NCBI RefSeq assembly: GCF_018812025.1
Contig: NC_063063.1
Coordinates: 7,286,442-7,350,441, forward strand
Reading direction: 5' to 3'
Length of the DNA stretch: 64,000 nt
Origin: Megalobrama amblycephala
Taxonomy: Eukaryota > Chordata > Actinopteri > Cypriniformes > Xenocyprididae
The position numbers and the translations under genes are program-made. Under the pieces are notes generated by a model. The model was not told the DNA's origin. It did not search any database and worked only from the letters and a program-made list of their open reading frames with translations. Of the stretch, positions 12,096-24,394 are shown one piece after another. The first letter of the stretch is position 1. Each line of letters opens with the position of its first letter.

Positions 12096-12977
12096 TTTAA
12101 GTCAAAAATATTAAACCAACTTATATTAGAGGCTACATTAGGTCACATCAAGAGTCTTCAGCATTTTCTAGTCCTCTCGGTGGATAGAGAGACAGATAGA
12201 GTTATGCCTTGTTACATATAGTACTTGATTTGGTTTGGTTTAAGTTTACGTTTTCACGTATACGTTATGTTTTTTTTTTTGTTTTTTTCCACAAGATCAG
12301 GCAATAATTTGGCCACCTGCAGTAGTCATGAACCCTATGGTGAAATAACCTGGGTTCATTTATATCATTAAGGGTTGCATCAGGTAGAATAGTAACAACT
12401 GCACATTTTTGCTTTTTATTCTAAAATAAATATTATCAAATATTTACATTACCGTTCAAAAGCTTGTAGTTAGTACGATTTTTTTTTAATGTTGTTCTGT
12501 TTTAAAATATTTTCCAATGCAATTTGTTCCTGTGATGACAAATATACCAGTAGTGTATGCACCTTATAAGCATGGATACCCCTTTTACAATATAAACCTA
12601 AATTTGAACCTAAATTTACCCTAATGTATTACAAACTCACATTAAGCTACGGACATACCTCAAAGCATGTGGTTAGCTGAGGAGAGATGTTCTGTGACTT
12701 TCCTAAGACATAAGACTTACAGTTTTCACATGGTAAACAATCAAACTGGAGGGAAAAAGAGACTTACACTGAAGTCAAATCAGACAGACTCTGAGAACCT
12801 GAACAGAACCTGAGTCAAATCGAGAGACCAGAGTATCATACAGACTTGAGTGTGGGTTCTTTTAAATTTGAACAGCAAATAACCACCCAGCAACACCCAA
12901 TCAACCACATACAGTAGCAATGTCTTAGCTGGCTTTGCACATCACCCACTATAGCACCATAGCATGGTGGTGCAAAG
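12096..12977. other. Intergenic sequence with a small MITE fragment
   Basis: A fragment of the ACCGTTCAAAAGYTTG family begins at about 12450 and fades within 100 bp. The rest is unremarkable. Confidence 0.4.
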
Positions 12978-13528
12978 TTAAGGGGTTAGTTCACTTAAAA
13001 ATGAAAATTCTGTCATTAATTACTCATCCTCATGTCGTTCCAAACCTTCAGGACACAAATTAAGATATTTTCGCTGAAATGCGAGAGCTGTCTGACTCCT
13101 CCATATGCAATTTAACCACCACTTTCAAGGTTCAGAAAGGTACTAAAGGCATCATTAAAATAGTTCACGTGACTTCAGTGGTTCAATTCTCATAATCAAA
13201 ATTATGAGAATAATTTTTGTGCCCAAAAACAAAACAAAAATAACTTTATTCAACAATATCTTCTCTTCTGTATTCTCGTCGCTTCGTAAAATTAAGGTTG
13301 AACCTCTGCGGTCACATGGACTATTTTAACAACGTCTTTAGTACCTTTCTGGACCTTGAAAGTGGTGGTTAAATTGCTGTCTATGGAGGAGTCAGAGAGC
13401 TGTCGGATTTCATCAAAAATATCTTAAGTTGTGTTCAGAAGATGAACGAAGGTCTTACAGGTGTGGAACAACATGAGGGTGAGTGATTAATGACAGAATT
13501 TTCATTTTTGGGTGAACTAACCCTTTAA
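12978..13528. mobile_element. Angel-like foldback MITE
   Basis: The left end AAGGGGTTAGTTCACTTAAA and the right end GGGTGAACTAACCCTTTAA are inverted, with paired sub-terminal ATTCTGTCATTAATTACTC and GAGTGATTAATGACAGAAT. TTAA-like bases flank both ends. It is a full-length, non-coding copy. Confidence 0.85.
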
Positions 13529-14936
13529 GCACCACTATTCACATTATTATTTCCTAAGTTTTATGTCATTTTTGCAGCCTGTCTGATTATGGAAAACAAT
13601 CTATGAAAAAACGAACTGCCTTATTTCCCTGACAAAGTACAATGATTTCTTTTGAATCTCACAAGATTACTCAAAGTCTAAGCGAGTCAGCGACAGTTAG
13701 CATTTCTCAGTAAACTTATACACACCTCGCTGCTGAGCAGAGCTTGTTTTTAACCAAAACAACTGATCGGCATTCAATTTAACCGATATTAGCAGCCAGG
13801 GACCAGAGTTGACTAATTTACTCCTACTCTGATGTACAAACATTAGCAACTCTTCTCTTTTTTTAGATTGGACCTGGTAATGTCTTCGCCTCCCACTCCT
13901 GTACAGCTAAATGAAAGGCTTCTGAGGCTAAATTTCCCCCTAGTTCCTCCCACTCAAGTCTAACATCATTAGGTGTACTTTAGGGCAGATATTGTTTCCT
14001 ATCAATTCTATTCAAACGAAACGCGAGCTCACAAGCATCGTTATGAGGCAGCTAATAAAATCATACAAGGTGTTTATGTATGCAGGATTCTCAGGAAAGG
14101 GTAATCGTGCAGCTTATTAAAAGTGAACTTGCCTACAGCCTTTCTGAGCAGGACCGACACTGTAGCTTCTGTCACCGGTGAATCAGATGACAGTCGCTGA
14201 GCAGCCGAGTCAAAGGTCACAGCTTTGCTTGCATGTTTATGGAAATGGAGCGCTAATGCTTTTGCAAAGAAAACATGCCAATGGACACAAATTGAAGTTT
14301 TTTTTTACATTATAGCTTTGGTGTGTTTTAAATGTAACAAGCTCATGTGACCTAACATGCTGGAATATTTAGAAAGAACATTGGGAAAAAGAAATCTAGA
14401 GTTTTATTATTGGTGTTTGTTAAGGTAGGCTATTGCACTATTGTTATTGCTCATATCGATCCCATTGACCTAAGTATTAAACTTTCTCACACATTTGTGC
14501 TGCAGATATGAATCAGCGTCTGACTCTTGAAGAGGGATGTACTTTTACTTTTCTAAGTGATCAGACTGGAAGTGACCTTTTACCTGGCAACATTAAAATA
14601 AAAAAATAAAATAAAAAAATCCCATAGACTTAGCTTACTGAAGAAGGGACACCAGTCATATCTAGAAAACAAAATATCACAGAGACTCGATTTGGGCCGG
14701 TAAACAACATCCTAACAACCATCCTGAAGTAACTGCCTATCAACACCTTGGAAACCATCCAAAGCACCCTAACAACTGCACATTGCCCTGACAACAATCA
14801 GACAATCAGTGTTTACGTGCAACAAACATTTGAATGATATTTTATACTACAGTTTTCACACTACTCATATGATTAAGTAATAACACCTAATAATGGTTTA
14901 TATAGTTGCAGATGGCTCTATCAAATAATTACACAC
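13529..14936. promoter_or_regulatory. Unique region, candidate conserved block at 13700-14290
   Basis: The block 13700-14290 is unique, balanced in base composition and rich in potential homeobox and SOX words (GGCAGCTAATAAAATC at about 14049). It has no usable open frame. It could be an enhancer, but no conservation test was possible. The rest is AT-rich. Confidence 0.25.
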
Positions 14937-15626
14937 ACAACCAGTCAAAATTTTGGAATAATTATAGATTTTTAGACGTTTTTTGAAAGAAGTCACTTAT
15001 GCTCATTAAGGTTGCATTTATTTGATCAAAAAACAGTAATATTGTAAAACATTCTTACAATCTAAAATAACTGTTTTCTATATATATTTTTATGTTATAA
15101 TATATTTTTATTTAATAAGTAATTCATGTTAATGCAAAGCTGAATTTTCAGCATCATTACTCCAGTCTTCGGTGTCACATGATCCTTCAGAAATCATAAA
15201 GTTTTTAACACTTATTATTGGTGCCCAATTATTAATAATGGTTCTTATGTTATCAATGTTGAAATCTGCTTAATATTTTTGTGGAAACCATTATACAATT
15301 CTTTAATGGACTGTCCCTTTATAGACAGTCTACACAACTACCATTTTCAAGCCCCAGAAAGGTAGTAAAGACATGTAGAAATCCATGTGACTCCAGTGGT
15401 TTAACCTCAATTTTAAGAAGTGACGTGTGCTTTGTTTGTGAAAAAAAAACAAAATTTACTACTTTATTTACAAAATTTTAATCTCCAATGTGCATTAACG
15501 TAACAACGTCTGTTCTTGTGTCAACGTGAAGTCTTGTGAAGTTGTGTTGGAGAATAATATTTTGTAAATAAAGAGGGTGTTTTTTGTTTGGCACAAACAA
15601 AAAGCACACAAGTTGAGGGTGAGTAA

Positions 15627-16753
15627 TTAAAGGTGTTCTAAGCGATGTCACACGTTTTTAGGCCAAAACATTTTTTGTCACATACAGCAAACATCTCCTC
15701 ATTATCCGCTAGCTGCCTGTCCCCTGAACACACTGTAAAAAAACGCGGTCTCTGTAGTCGCCACAAGCTCCGAAAATGGCAATAAAAACAAACTGCACTG
15801 TAAAAAATAACCATGATTTTAACAGTAAAAGACTGTAAAAATGCTGCGGTGAAAAACTGTCAATTGGTTTATAGAAAGTTTCCGTACTATATACGGTGAA
15901 TAACTGTAATAGATCTAACGGTACATTTAATGTAATTTTACGGTAAAATACTGTTAAATTCACAGTTTTTGGAAGTGAAAAATAACAATTCATTGTAAAA
16001 TTTACAGTGAAAAACCGTAAACATTCCCACAATTCCCTGCTTGCCACTTCACATTTGATATATTTTCGTTGAATTGACTCTGTTTTTTCTTAGTTTTTCT
16101 CATTTTTTTCTAATCAGTTATGTACATTACATCTAATGTTGTTAAATTAATGTTTATTGCATTTTTAAAATTTCATGCATGTTACCATGATGGTGTTTAG
16201 CGTGTGTGTGAATGACACTGTGTGCACCTTCTATATGTTAGTGTTGTCCTTCTCAGCTTGTGGAAAATCTGCTTGTGATGAACTTTGATTCATCATGCGA
16301 CTCTCATCACCACTGTGTTTGGTGACTGTCAGTGTATTATAAAGGTACAAAACAGATATTAGTACTTCATTAGGTTGGTATTAAATTAACATTATATCAG
16401 TTAATGAAATACGTTATTTTACCGTAAATTTAACAGATTGTTTTTTACGTTGCTACTGTATTTTTTACGGTAAAGTTCTGGCAACCACAGCTGCCGTTTT
16501 TTTACCGTAAATTTTACTGGGATTTTTTTTACAGTGTGGTGCAGCCTGGACCACGAAACATAATAAACATGCTCCAGCCAATAACCGACAAGAATGATTT
16601 TAAATGCGCGTTCATGACTGTTTCAGGAAGCACGGAGAGGGGGAGGGGGAGGAGGAGGAGGAGGGAGGGTCTAGCTAGCCTCTGTTTTGTTTGACAACAC
16701 TTCGAACGTCAACAGGAAGTTACTCCACCCAGGATCACTTAGAGAACCTTTAA
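15627..16753. mobile_element. TTAA-flanked element (AGGTGTTCTAAGCG ends) inside an Angel-like copy
   Basis: TTAA occurs at 15627-15630 and 16750-16753, with AGGTGTTCTAAGCGATG at the left and GATCACTTAGAGAACCTTTAA at the right as degenerate inverted ends. The insertion cleanly splits the Angel-like sequence GAGTAATTAA/TGACAGAATT. It in turn carries the element at 15796-16536. Confidence 0.7.
15796..16536. mobile_element. CACTGTAAAAAA-ended foldback element, innermost level
   Basis: The ends are CACTGTAAAAAATAACC and GGATTTTTTTTACAGTG. Dozens of ACGGTAAAAT/TTTTACCGTAAA words give strong self-complementarity in the first 250 bp and last 110 bp. The 112-codon minus-strand frame at 15709-16047 straddles its border and is rejected as a gene. 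Confidence 0.75.
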
Positions 16754-17585
16754 TGACAGAATTTTCATTTTTTTGTGAACTAAGATTTTTTCTGATGAAA
16801 TCCGATGGCTCAGTGAGGCCTGCATTGACAGTAAGATAATTAACACTTTCAATTCCCAGAAAGCTACTAAAGACATATTTAAAACAGTTCATGTGACTAC
16901 AGTGGTTCAACCTTAATGTTATGAATACTTTCTGTGCGCCAAAAAACAAAACAATGACTTTTTTCAACAATATAGCAATGAGCGATTTCAAAACACTGAT
17001 TCATGAAGCTTTACGAATCTTTTGTTTCGAATCAGTGGTTCTGAGTGTGTATCAAACTGCCAAAGTTACGTGATTTCAGTAAACGAGGCTTTCGTTATGT
17101 CATAAGTGTTTCGAAATTTCAATGGTTCACCACTGGGGGGCGTAACTGATTCAAAACAAAAGATTCGTAATTCTTTGACGCTTCATGAAGCAGTGTTTTG
17201 AAATCTCCCATTACTAGATATTATTGAATAAAGTCATTATTTTGTTTTTTTATCAAAAATATCTTAATTTGTGTTCTGAAGATGAACAAAGGTCTTACAG
17301 GTGTGGAAAGACATGAGGGTAAATATTAATGACAGAATTTTCATTTTTGTGTGAACTAACCCTTTTTAATGAACAGAAAGTGCAAAAGTTTAGCATTTAT
17401 TTGAAATAGAATTTTTTTGTTACATTTATAACTCTCTTTACTGTCACTTTTGATCAATTTAATGCATCCTTGCTGAATAATTTACTTATTTTTTTATTTA
17501 TTTATGTTTTTAAACCCCAAACTTTGGAATGCTAGTATATCATGGACATTTTTTTACAAAAAAAAAAAAATATATTAAGCAGTTT

Positions 17586-17909
17586 CTGTCACAATTATGT
17601 TCAGTTTAGTTTTGTTCACGGACTTTTAGTTTGTAATTCTTCAGTTCCTATGTTCCTTTGTGCTCTTATCTGTTACCATGGACACTAACTATCATCACAT
17701 CTGTTTGTCATTTAGCTCATCACCATTGTGTATTTAAGTTCCTGCTGTTCATTTAGTGTTTGTCTGGTCACATTTGCGTTATGGCATGTTTCTCTGCCTT
17801 TGTTGGATTCCTTTGCCTGCTTGGCTTAGACTTTGCATTGAAATTTTATCTTTCTGTGTCTTTATCTGTCTGTCTATCTGCCTGCAACACACACCCGAAA
17901 GTGTGACAG
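17586..17909. mobile_element. Short element with CTGTCACA/TGTGACAG ends
   Basis: The termini CTGTCACAATTATG and CGAAAGTGTGACAG are inverted over at least 8 bp. The interior is T-rich with a TATTTAAGTTCC word near 17731. It might instead be a solo LTR, but no primer-binding or target duplication is clear. It lies between fragments of the palindromic MITE family (17913-18175 follows). Confidence 0.5.
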
Positions 17910-18098
17910 TTTCCAACAGCACATCAGCATATTAATGATATCTGAAGGATCATGTGACACTGAAGACTGGAGTAATGATGCTGAAAATTCAGCTTTACAT
18001 CACAGAAAAAAATTGCATTTTAAAATGTATTCATTTTAGATTGTAATAATATTTCACAATGTTATATTAGGTTTGGTGAGCATAAGAGACCTCTGTCA

Positions 18099-18134
<36 letters not shown>

Positions 18135-18180
18135 CATAAAAAAATCTTAATTATTCCAAACATTTGACAGGAAGTGTAGT
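17910..18180. mobile_element. Fragment of the palindromic MITE family with a long A run
   Basis: The words ATCATGTGACACTGAAGACT and GATGCTGAAAATTCAGCTTT match the core seen at 47800-47870. An A run of about 28 nt lies near 18107-18134. The left half is absent. Confidence 0.65.
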
Positions 18181-18440
18181 AAGTACCTAATGTTTGCTGG
18201 TATTTCACATGCCTGTGTAATTATCAAGAAAATATGACAGAAATACTTTTCTTTTGGAATATTAGTATAACTGAAAAAATGAATGTTGTGCAGTGCAGCT
18301 TTTATTCAGTAATCTACTGCAGCATCAGGAAAATCCCATCAGTTGTGTTTGCTGATGGTCCACTGGCAGACTTCTCAGCAGTGTCCGTGGGAGGCCGGCT
18401 AGTGTGGGGATTTCCTCCTGTCTCCCACTCGACCAGCACC

Positions 18441-18471
<31 letters not shown>

Positions 18472-18880
18472 TTCTCTCCTTATCTGGCCTGCTTCTCCTC
18501 ATCCTGCTCGGCGTGAACCACAACAAAGCTTCTTCCGCCTGTTATTTCATCTGATCGCGACTGTATTGCTATCTCGGGTGGAGAAGTGGACACGTTTCTT
18601 GAAATCAGGTCAACCGTGTCAGGAAACTGAATTCAGATACTTGCCTGCCTCTATTATTAGAGACGTTCCACAATGTATTGAATAAGTCAAACAGGCTCAA
18701 GGGCCACAGCACAAAGGAAGAAAATCTAACTGTAAAAGGATGATTATCTTTGCAGATATGGAAAAAAAAAAAAAACAGAAAATGGCTATGTGAATTTATT
18801 TCTAAGTATAACTAAGAGTAAATAAGGCTTGTATTGTAAATGTCCACATGATCATAATATTGTTGATGCTACAGTACATG
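18181..18880. other. Unique sequence with (TC)n tract
   Basis: The block 18290-18690 is unique and fairly GC-rich, with a pure TC run at about 18449-18475. Overlapping open frames on both strands cross this run and owe part of their length to it. They have no recognisable domain and no splice context. I see no supported gene. Confidence 0.4.
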
Positions 18881-19832
18881 TGCTGCTCTGAATATCCTCA
18901 ATCCAAGAGTGAAAGCCATGATTTACTTCACTCTTCCTAACGCTAAGACACAGCCTAAACGAAACACATCCATCTATTCAGTCAATCAGATTTATTTAGG
19001 ATCCTGAGGAAAATTTTCATATTCATATTTCTAATATTTCATTATCACCGCTACAGTCAGTAGAGTTATGACTGCAATAATACCAATAGCTCTGCGAATG
19101 AATCTTTTTCAAGTGCAATATGAAAAAGCTGTTTATGGAGTCATTAACCTTATAAGTGATATTAAGTACAGGAAGATTTTTCCCTCGACAAAAAGGAAGA
19201 ACGATAACTTAGACTGACAGACTTTAAATATAATGATATTATTAATTCGCTGGGTCGAGATTTGTGAAAATCGCAATTTGTCAGATTTCAGACTGTGACC
19301 CAGAGGAGAACTAAATGATTCATCTTGGTTGATTTTCTCATATTGCCAAATAACTCACAAGTCAGTTCGGTTAGCCAATCAGAGCGGCTGTGACAAACAC
19401 TAGATGTTTCCATTGTTTGGATTTCTCATTTTTATGACCTTGTTTGGAAAGAAATAATAGTTTTGTGGTAAGAATACTATATTTAATTTTTAAAAGTCAA
19501 AGATGAGGGTGCAGCGTTCAGAATAGTTGGTGTTTCAATGACCCATTCTTAAACATTGACATTTAAACTAAAATGTGATGATTGAATTATATTGATAAAA
19601 TTTGCTTAATAAAATAATGTTGCAAAGTCCTTAATACTTTTCTTTATGTTATGAAATCAGTTAAACACTTTAGTAAGGATCATGCCTAAAAACAACAACA
19701 TAACTGCTCGTTAATTAAAAAAAAAAAATAATAAAATTTGTTGTGTCAGGTCATACTGTCATCACCCCAGTGACATCTGACATCATCACCTTAACACAGC
19801 AGTCACATGTTGTTTTAATATAAACATATATG
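18881..19832. promoter_or_regulatory. Candidate conserved non-coding block
   Basis: About 18881-19420 is unique and free of transposon ends. It is rich in AT homeobox-like words (TATTAATTCGC near 19235) and mixed-composition stretches such as TATGGAGTCATTAACC near 19133. The remainder is plain AT-rich sequence. Function is inferred only from appearance. Confidence 0.22.
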
Positions 19833-21769
19833 GTAACACTTTATTTCGATGGTCCACTTTAGACATTACTAACTATAAGCAACTTTGCTACTAACTCTTG
19901 TTAGAGTTTTAGTAAACTATTAGTAGGCTGTTGTAGATGTTTAGTAGACGGTTAAGTGGTAGGGTTCAGGTTAGCAGTAGCAACTCAGACCATAAATTTA
20001 AGTAGGGCAGATTCTGGGTCTTATGATAAACATTTTCTAAGATTTATGTAATCACTGAACACACGCATAGAACGCTATCTTAGAATTGCCTTAGAGGTTA
20101 GTTCACTCAAAAATGAAAATTCTGTCATTTATTACTCACCCTCATGTCGTTCCACACCCGTAAGACCTTTGTTCATCTTCAGAACACAAATGAAGATATT
20201 TTTGATAAAATCCGATGGCTCAGTGAGGCCTGCATTGCCAGCAAGATAATAAACACTTTCAATGCCCAGAAAGCTACTAAAAACATTTAAAACAGTTCAT
20301 GTGACTACAGTGATTCAACCTTAATGTTATGAAGCGATGAGAATACTTTTTGTGCAGCAAAAAAACAAAATAACAACTTTATTAAACAATATCTAGTGAT
20401 GGGCGATTTCAAAACACTGCTTCATGAAGCTTTATGAATCTTTTGTTTCGAATAAGTGGTTCGGAGCGTGTATCAAACTTCCAAAGTCACGCCCCCTAGT
20501 GGTGAACCATTGAAATTTCGAAAACACTTATGATGTAAGGAAGCCTTGTTTACTGAAATCACATGACTTTGGCAGTTTGATACACGTGCCAAACCACTGA
20601 TTCGAAACAAAAGATTCGCAAAGCTTCATGAGAACAGACATGCCAACTAGTTACTGACCTGATGCAGACTAATATACAGTTGTATACTCGTATATAGCTG
20701 AAGCGGTTTGATATAGTCTTGTTGAGGGAGGTTTACGTAAGGTAATGTGAAAATATGCGGGACAGAAATTTGCCCCAATGGCTCTCAATTAGAGGACGCT
20801 GCAATTCCATTTTTCACCACAGATTTACATTGGAAAATTGTGGGGCGCTGTAGAGCTGGGAGGGCTCAGGCACCCACTGCCCTGCTAGTATCGTGCCTGA
20901 CGAAGCCATGCATGATTTTTCTCCATAGAGTGGACTTCAACAGGGTTCAACGGGTTGAAGGTCCAAATTACAGTTTCAGTGCAGCTTCAAAGGGCTCTAA
21001 ACGATCCCAGACGAGGAATAAGGGTCTTTTCTAGCAAAACGATCTGTCAATTTCTAAAAAGAAATAAAAATATATATACTTTTTAACCACAAATGCACCA
21101 CGCATTATGTAATCACGTTGTAAAGGTCACGCGTGACATAGGCAGAAGTACTGAGCAAGTGTTTACAAAGACTAAGTCGCCCTTTACAAACAAACAAACA
21201 AACAAAAACCTTAAAACAACAATGTTGGATGATTTTGAAGTTGGAGGAGAAAATGAGATGGAGTTTTTCACCCTGCCGCGGTACTGCTTATGTCATATGT
21301 GACCTTTCCAATGTGATTACATAATGCACATCACAGAGCAGTGCAAGATAAGCATTTGTGGTTTCAAATTCTATATATATATACATATATTTAGAAAATG
21401 ACAGATCGTTTCACTAGATAAGACCCTTATTCCTCGTCTGGGATTGCGTAGAGCCCTTTGAAGCTGCACTGAAACTGTAATTTGGACCTTCAACCCATTG
21501 AACCCTGTTGAAGTCCACTATATGGAGAAAAATCCTGGAATGTTTTCCTCAAAAACCTTAATTTCTTTTTGACTGAAGAAAGAAAGACATAGACATCTTG
21601 GATGACATGAGTAAATTATCAGGAAATTTGAATTCTGAAGTGAACGAATCCTTTAAGCAGACAGTCTACTCTAATCTCATGACTGCTGGTTGACATGTAG
21701 GTGCAACGTTACTTACATTTAGTAGAATGTCTAAAGTGGACCATCGAAAATAAAGTGTTACCAAATATA
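19833..21769. mobile_element. Host MITE with GGTAACACTTTATTTCGATG ends
   Basis: The left end GGTAACACTTTATTTCGATG continues into GTCCACTTTAGACAT. The right end is ATGTCTAAAGTGGACCATCG followed by AAAATAAAGTGTTACC. They form an inverted repeat of about 35 bp. The space between them is about 1.9 kb because Angel-like and foldback sequence has been inserted at about 20091-21656. Confidence 0.8.
20091..21656. mobile_element. Angel-like termini enclosing an extra foldback
   Basis: The left terminus (GTTAGTTCACTCAAAAATG) and the right terminus (TCTGAAGTGAACGAATCCTT) bracket the segment. Inside, 20930-21065 and 21405-21535 are inverted copies of each other (GGACTTCAACAGGGTTCAA against TTGAACCCTGTTGAAGTCC in sense; GACGAGGAATAAGGGTCTT against AAGACCCTTATTCCTCGTC). 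The segment between them also pairs. It is non-coding, and the 95-codon frame at 20747-21034 lies in an arm. Confidence 0.65.
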
Positions 21770-22072
21770 TTCATTTGTTGCTTTTGTCTCTTTTTTCATG
21801 ACCATAACCAGAACTCTGAACAATGAATGTGTGAAAAACATTTCCCTGAAATGTAAATTTGATGTATTTCAAGACACGCTTCTTATCCGGTGTAGGCTAT
21901 AACCATTTGAGACACTTGTGAGAAAGCTGAGCACCTGACAGCGGTGAGAGCTGTCTGCTAGTTTAACATGTGTAAGAATATTTGTCAGGCACATTAGCTC
22001 ACTGTGGGGTTCCCATTGTGTGTAAGGGGGCGGCTTTCAAAACCCCCATCACATTCCCTTTCTGTCTTTTAG
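21770..22072. other. Intergenic sequence without recognised content
   Basis: Unique AT-rich sequence becoming GC-richer towards 22020. No feature is identified. Confidence 0.4.
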
Positions 22073-22331
22073 GGCGCTCTGTGTAGGAGGCTATGTGGGA
22101 TTCCCCATACAACCGCTCCAAAAGCACATAGGAACCTGCCTCTGCTCGTCGACAGAAGACCCGCTCTAAGCAGAATCCTTCGTGACGGGACAGAGGAGAG
22201 CGTGGAGGACAAAGAGAGCGGCTGAGGAGCGGCAGTCAGAGTGTGGGCTGCGGCATTCTGCTCCTGAGGAGCCGCGGGGCTTCTACAGCTTGGCTGGCTC
22301 ATCATTACTTTTCAGGCCAGACTTCAGCCAG
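22073..22331 (+). other. Possible unassigned exon
   Basis: A pyrimidine-rich tract (CCCTTTCTGTCTTTTAG) ends at 22072 and a donor (CCAG then GTGAAAG) lies at 22331/22332, bounding 259 nt of GC-rich unique sequence. All three plus-strand frames contain stops or lack known similarity, so if real it would be non-coding or untranslated. The signals could be chance. Confidence 0.2.
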
Positions 22332-22680
22332 GTGAAAGAGGTGACGGGCCGTCCTCCTACACACAGATTCCAGTGGACACTGGGCACGCTCTCTCACAGC
22401 TGTCAGCTGCTGTGACATGCTGACAGAGGAAGAGCGACAGGAAGTGCAGGGACTGCCACACACGTAACAGAACTATTACTGCACAATATATTGTCTACAG
22501 TTGTTTTTTAGTGACAGTATAGGCATTATTCTACAATGATGGTCTGAACAGTATTATATTAAAGTGTTGTCACATACAATTAGTTATGATCTTGCCAGGA
22601 AAGTTTTTTTTTAATCCAATTTCACGTAAAAATGTCTAAACAGTTGGCAATCTGATCATACAATATGTTAACACGTAACG
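22332..22680. other. Intergenic sequence without recognised content
   Basis: GC-rich to about 22450, then AT-rich. No feature is supported. Confidence 0.4.
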
Positions 22681-22788
22681 TTCAATAGTTCAAAAACTCA
22701 CTTATGCCCATCAAGGATGCATTTATTTGATCAAAAATACAGTAAAAACACTAATATTGTGAAATATTTCAATTTAGAATTGTATATT

Positions 22789-22828
<40 letters not shown>

Positions 22829-23800
22829 TTATATTTTAATATATTTATCTAGTTTATTTGTGAATTTTCTCTTTTTTATACTTTATGATGTCTTTCAATT
22901 CAAACACATTTTAGCCAATTATACAAATGAACATTTCCTTTAAAGATAAAATTATTATTCCTTATTTTTCCTTCTACTTTCTCTTCCTTTCACTTTTTTT
23001 TTTCCTTTTGTGGAAATACTCATCACCAACATATAAAGTAAAAAGAAAAGAAAAGAAAAGAAAACAATAATAATAATTTAAACAATAACCAGTAAATAAA
23101 TAATTAAACACTTTTACATATGAAAAATAGGGAAAACAAATAAAATGAGGAAAAAATACAAAAAAAAATACAAATAAAAAAAGTTAAACATTTCACATAT
23201 TTATATCAAACTCTTATAATGACACCTAATTCCTCATTTAAATAATATTATTTAAACATCAATTAATAATAATAATTAATAAGTAAATAAATAAAATAAT
23301 AAATTAATAAATTAAAAGGGAGGCAGGACTATATAAAAAAGGTAATTAATATGATATGTACAAAATGTATACTTTTTGCTCTTTATTTCAAGTTATCCTC
23401 TCCACAGAGTGTACTTTAGAAACTAAATCTAACTAATCATTTCAAATTTTTGTGAATTTTCAGCATCATTACTCCAGTCTTCAGTATCACACGGTCCTTC
23501 ACGTGATTTGCTGCTGCTCAAGAAACATTTCTCATTATTATCAATGTTGAAAACAGTTGTAATGCAAAATTTTTTTTATTTTTTTTTTTTTTTTGTGGAA
23601 ACCATGATGGATTTTTTTCAGGATACTTTGATGAATAGAAAATTCATCAAAAGAGCAGCATTTATTTGAAATAGTTTTTTTTTTTTTTTTTTTTTTTTTT
23701 TGTAAAGTTATAAATATCTTTGTCATTGTTTTGAGCAAATAAATGGCATCATAATTTCCTTAAAAAAAAAAACTTGCTGAACCCAAACCTTTGAACAGTA
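22681..23800. mobile_element. Degenerate palindromic MITE copy interrupted by simple repeats
   Basis: The left half (ATAGTTCAAAAACTCACTTA, then AAGGATGCATTTATTTGATC) and the right half (TTTCAGCATCATTACTCCAG near 23459, TTTGATGAATAGAAAATTC near 23628, CCAAACCTTTGAACAG near 23784) show the family of 47125-47657. Between them lie (TA)n at about 22793-22824, AT-rich low-complexity sequence, and T runs at 23570-23595 and 23676-23702. Confidence 0.6.
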
Positions 23801-24394
23801 TATTATAATATCAGATTCATACTGTACTTCTCACAGGAAATGGAAAGTCAAGTAAACACACTGCATTGTACATTTTGACACGCAGTAGGTCATCTGGCAA
23901 TGCTTTACATTCATTCATACATGCTATACATTCATATGCTATACAGCATTAATAAGAGTCCTGGTTGAATCCTCTTCTGTACATGAAACAACTATGGTGC
24001 TTCAGAACATCACAGCTAATATCCAGCTCAGAAGACATTATTCATGTGCTAAATAAAGGATCAGTCACACAAATGTAGCAGCATGTGAAACAGGTTTACA
24101 ATGAAGCCCACACTCATACACGACCGTTAGGATCGCTTTGAAGGAGAAAAACGGGCTAACTTTGCACCTCAGAGGCAGAAACAAAGGAAACTCTGTTCCG
24201 GTGGCCTGCCGTACATGAACGGGCAGACTTTTTTCAATGAGTTATGACTCGATTCACATTTGTCCGTTGTCTGGATGGACACCCACAGCGTTCCAGCAAC
24301 GGCCTTCTGATACAGTACACAAAACACAGACAGAGCTCTGCAGTGTCCTGCTAAATATGGGTTATTTACACTTATAAGCAACATGGTTTTTATT
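23801..24394. other. Unique intergenic sequence
   Basis: No transposon ends are visible. A 71-codon minus frame (24169-24384) has no recognised similarity. Nothing is supported. Confidence 0.35.

Larger units (their letters stand above)
15311..17372. mobile_element. Composite of two partial Angel-like copies
   Basis: One partial copy runs from CTGTCCCTTTATAGACAGTC to the GAGGGTGAGTAATT word at 15616 and resumes after the inner element as TGACAGAATTTTCATTTT (16754). A second copy follows (16785-17372), ending in GTGTGAACTAACCCTTT. The two abut without clean borders, so gene conversion or tandem insertion is possible. Confidence 0.6.
14937..17545. mobile_element. Palindromic MITE broken by a multi-level nest
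   Basis: The left half (AACCAGTCAAAATTTTGG at 14940, then GAATTTTCAGCATCATTACT and a GTGTCACATGATCC core) and the right half (17380-17545, with CACTTTTGATCAATTTAATG and AACCCCAAACTTTGGAAT) belong to one element of the ACCGTTCAAAAGTTTGG family. The two halves are separated by about 2.1 kb of later insertions. Other copies are at 22680-23800 and 47125-48063. Confidence 0.65.

Noticed and set aside
15709..16047. 112-codon minus-strand open frame
   Set aside because: It spans the border between two nested transposons and consists of AT-rich foldback sequence.
17586..17909. Solo LTR of a retrotransposon
   Set aside because: TATA-like and terminal words are suggestive, but no target duplication, primer-binding site or TG...CA pair is clear; the inverted CTGTCACA/TGTGACAG ends fit a DNA element better.
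18234..18685. Overlapping plus and minus frames around a (TC)n tract
   Set aside because: The simple repeat has no stops in either direction, which lengthens the frames. No domain or splice context is present.
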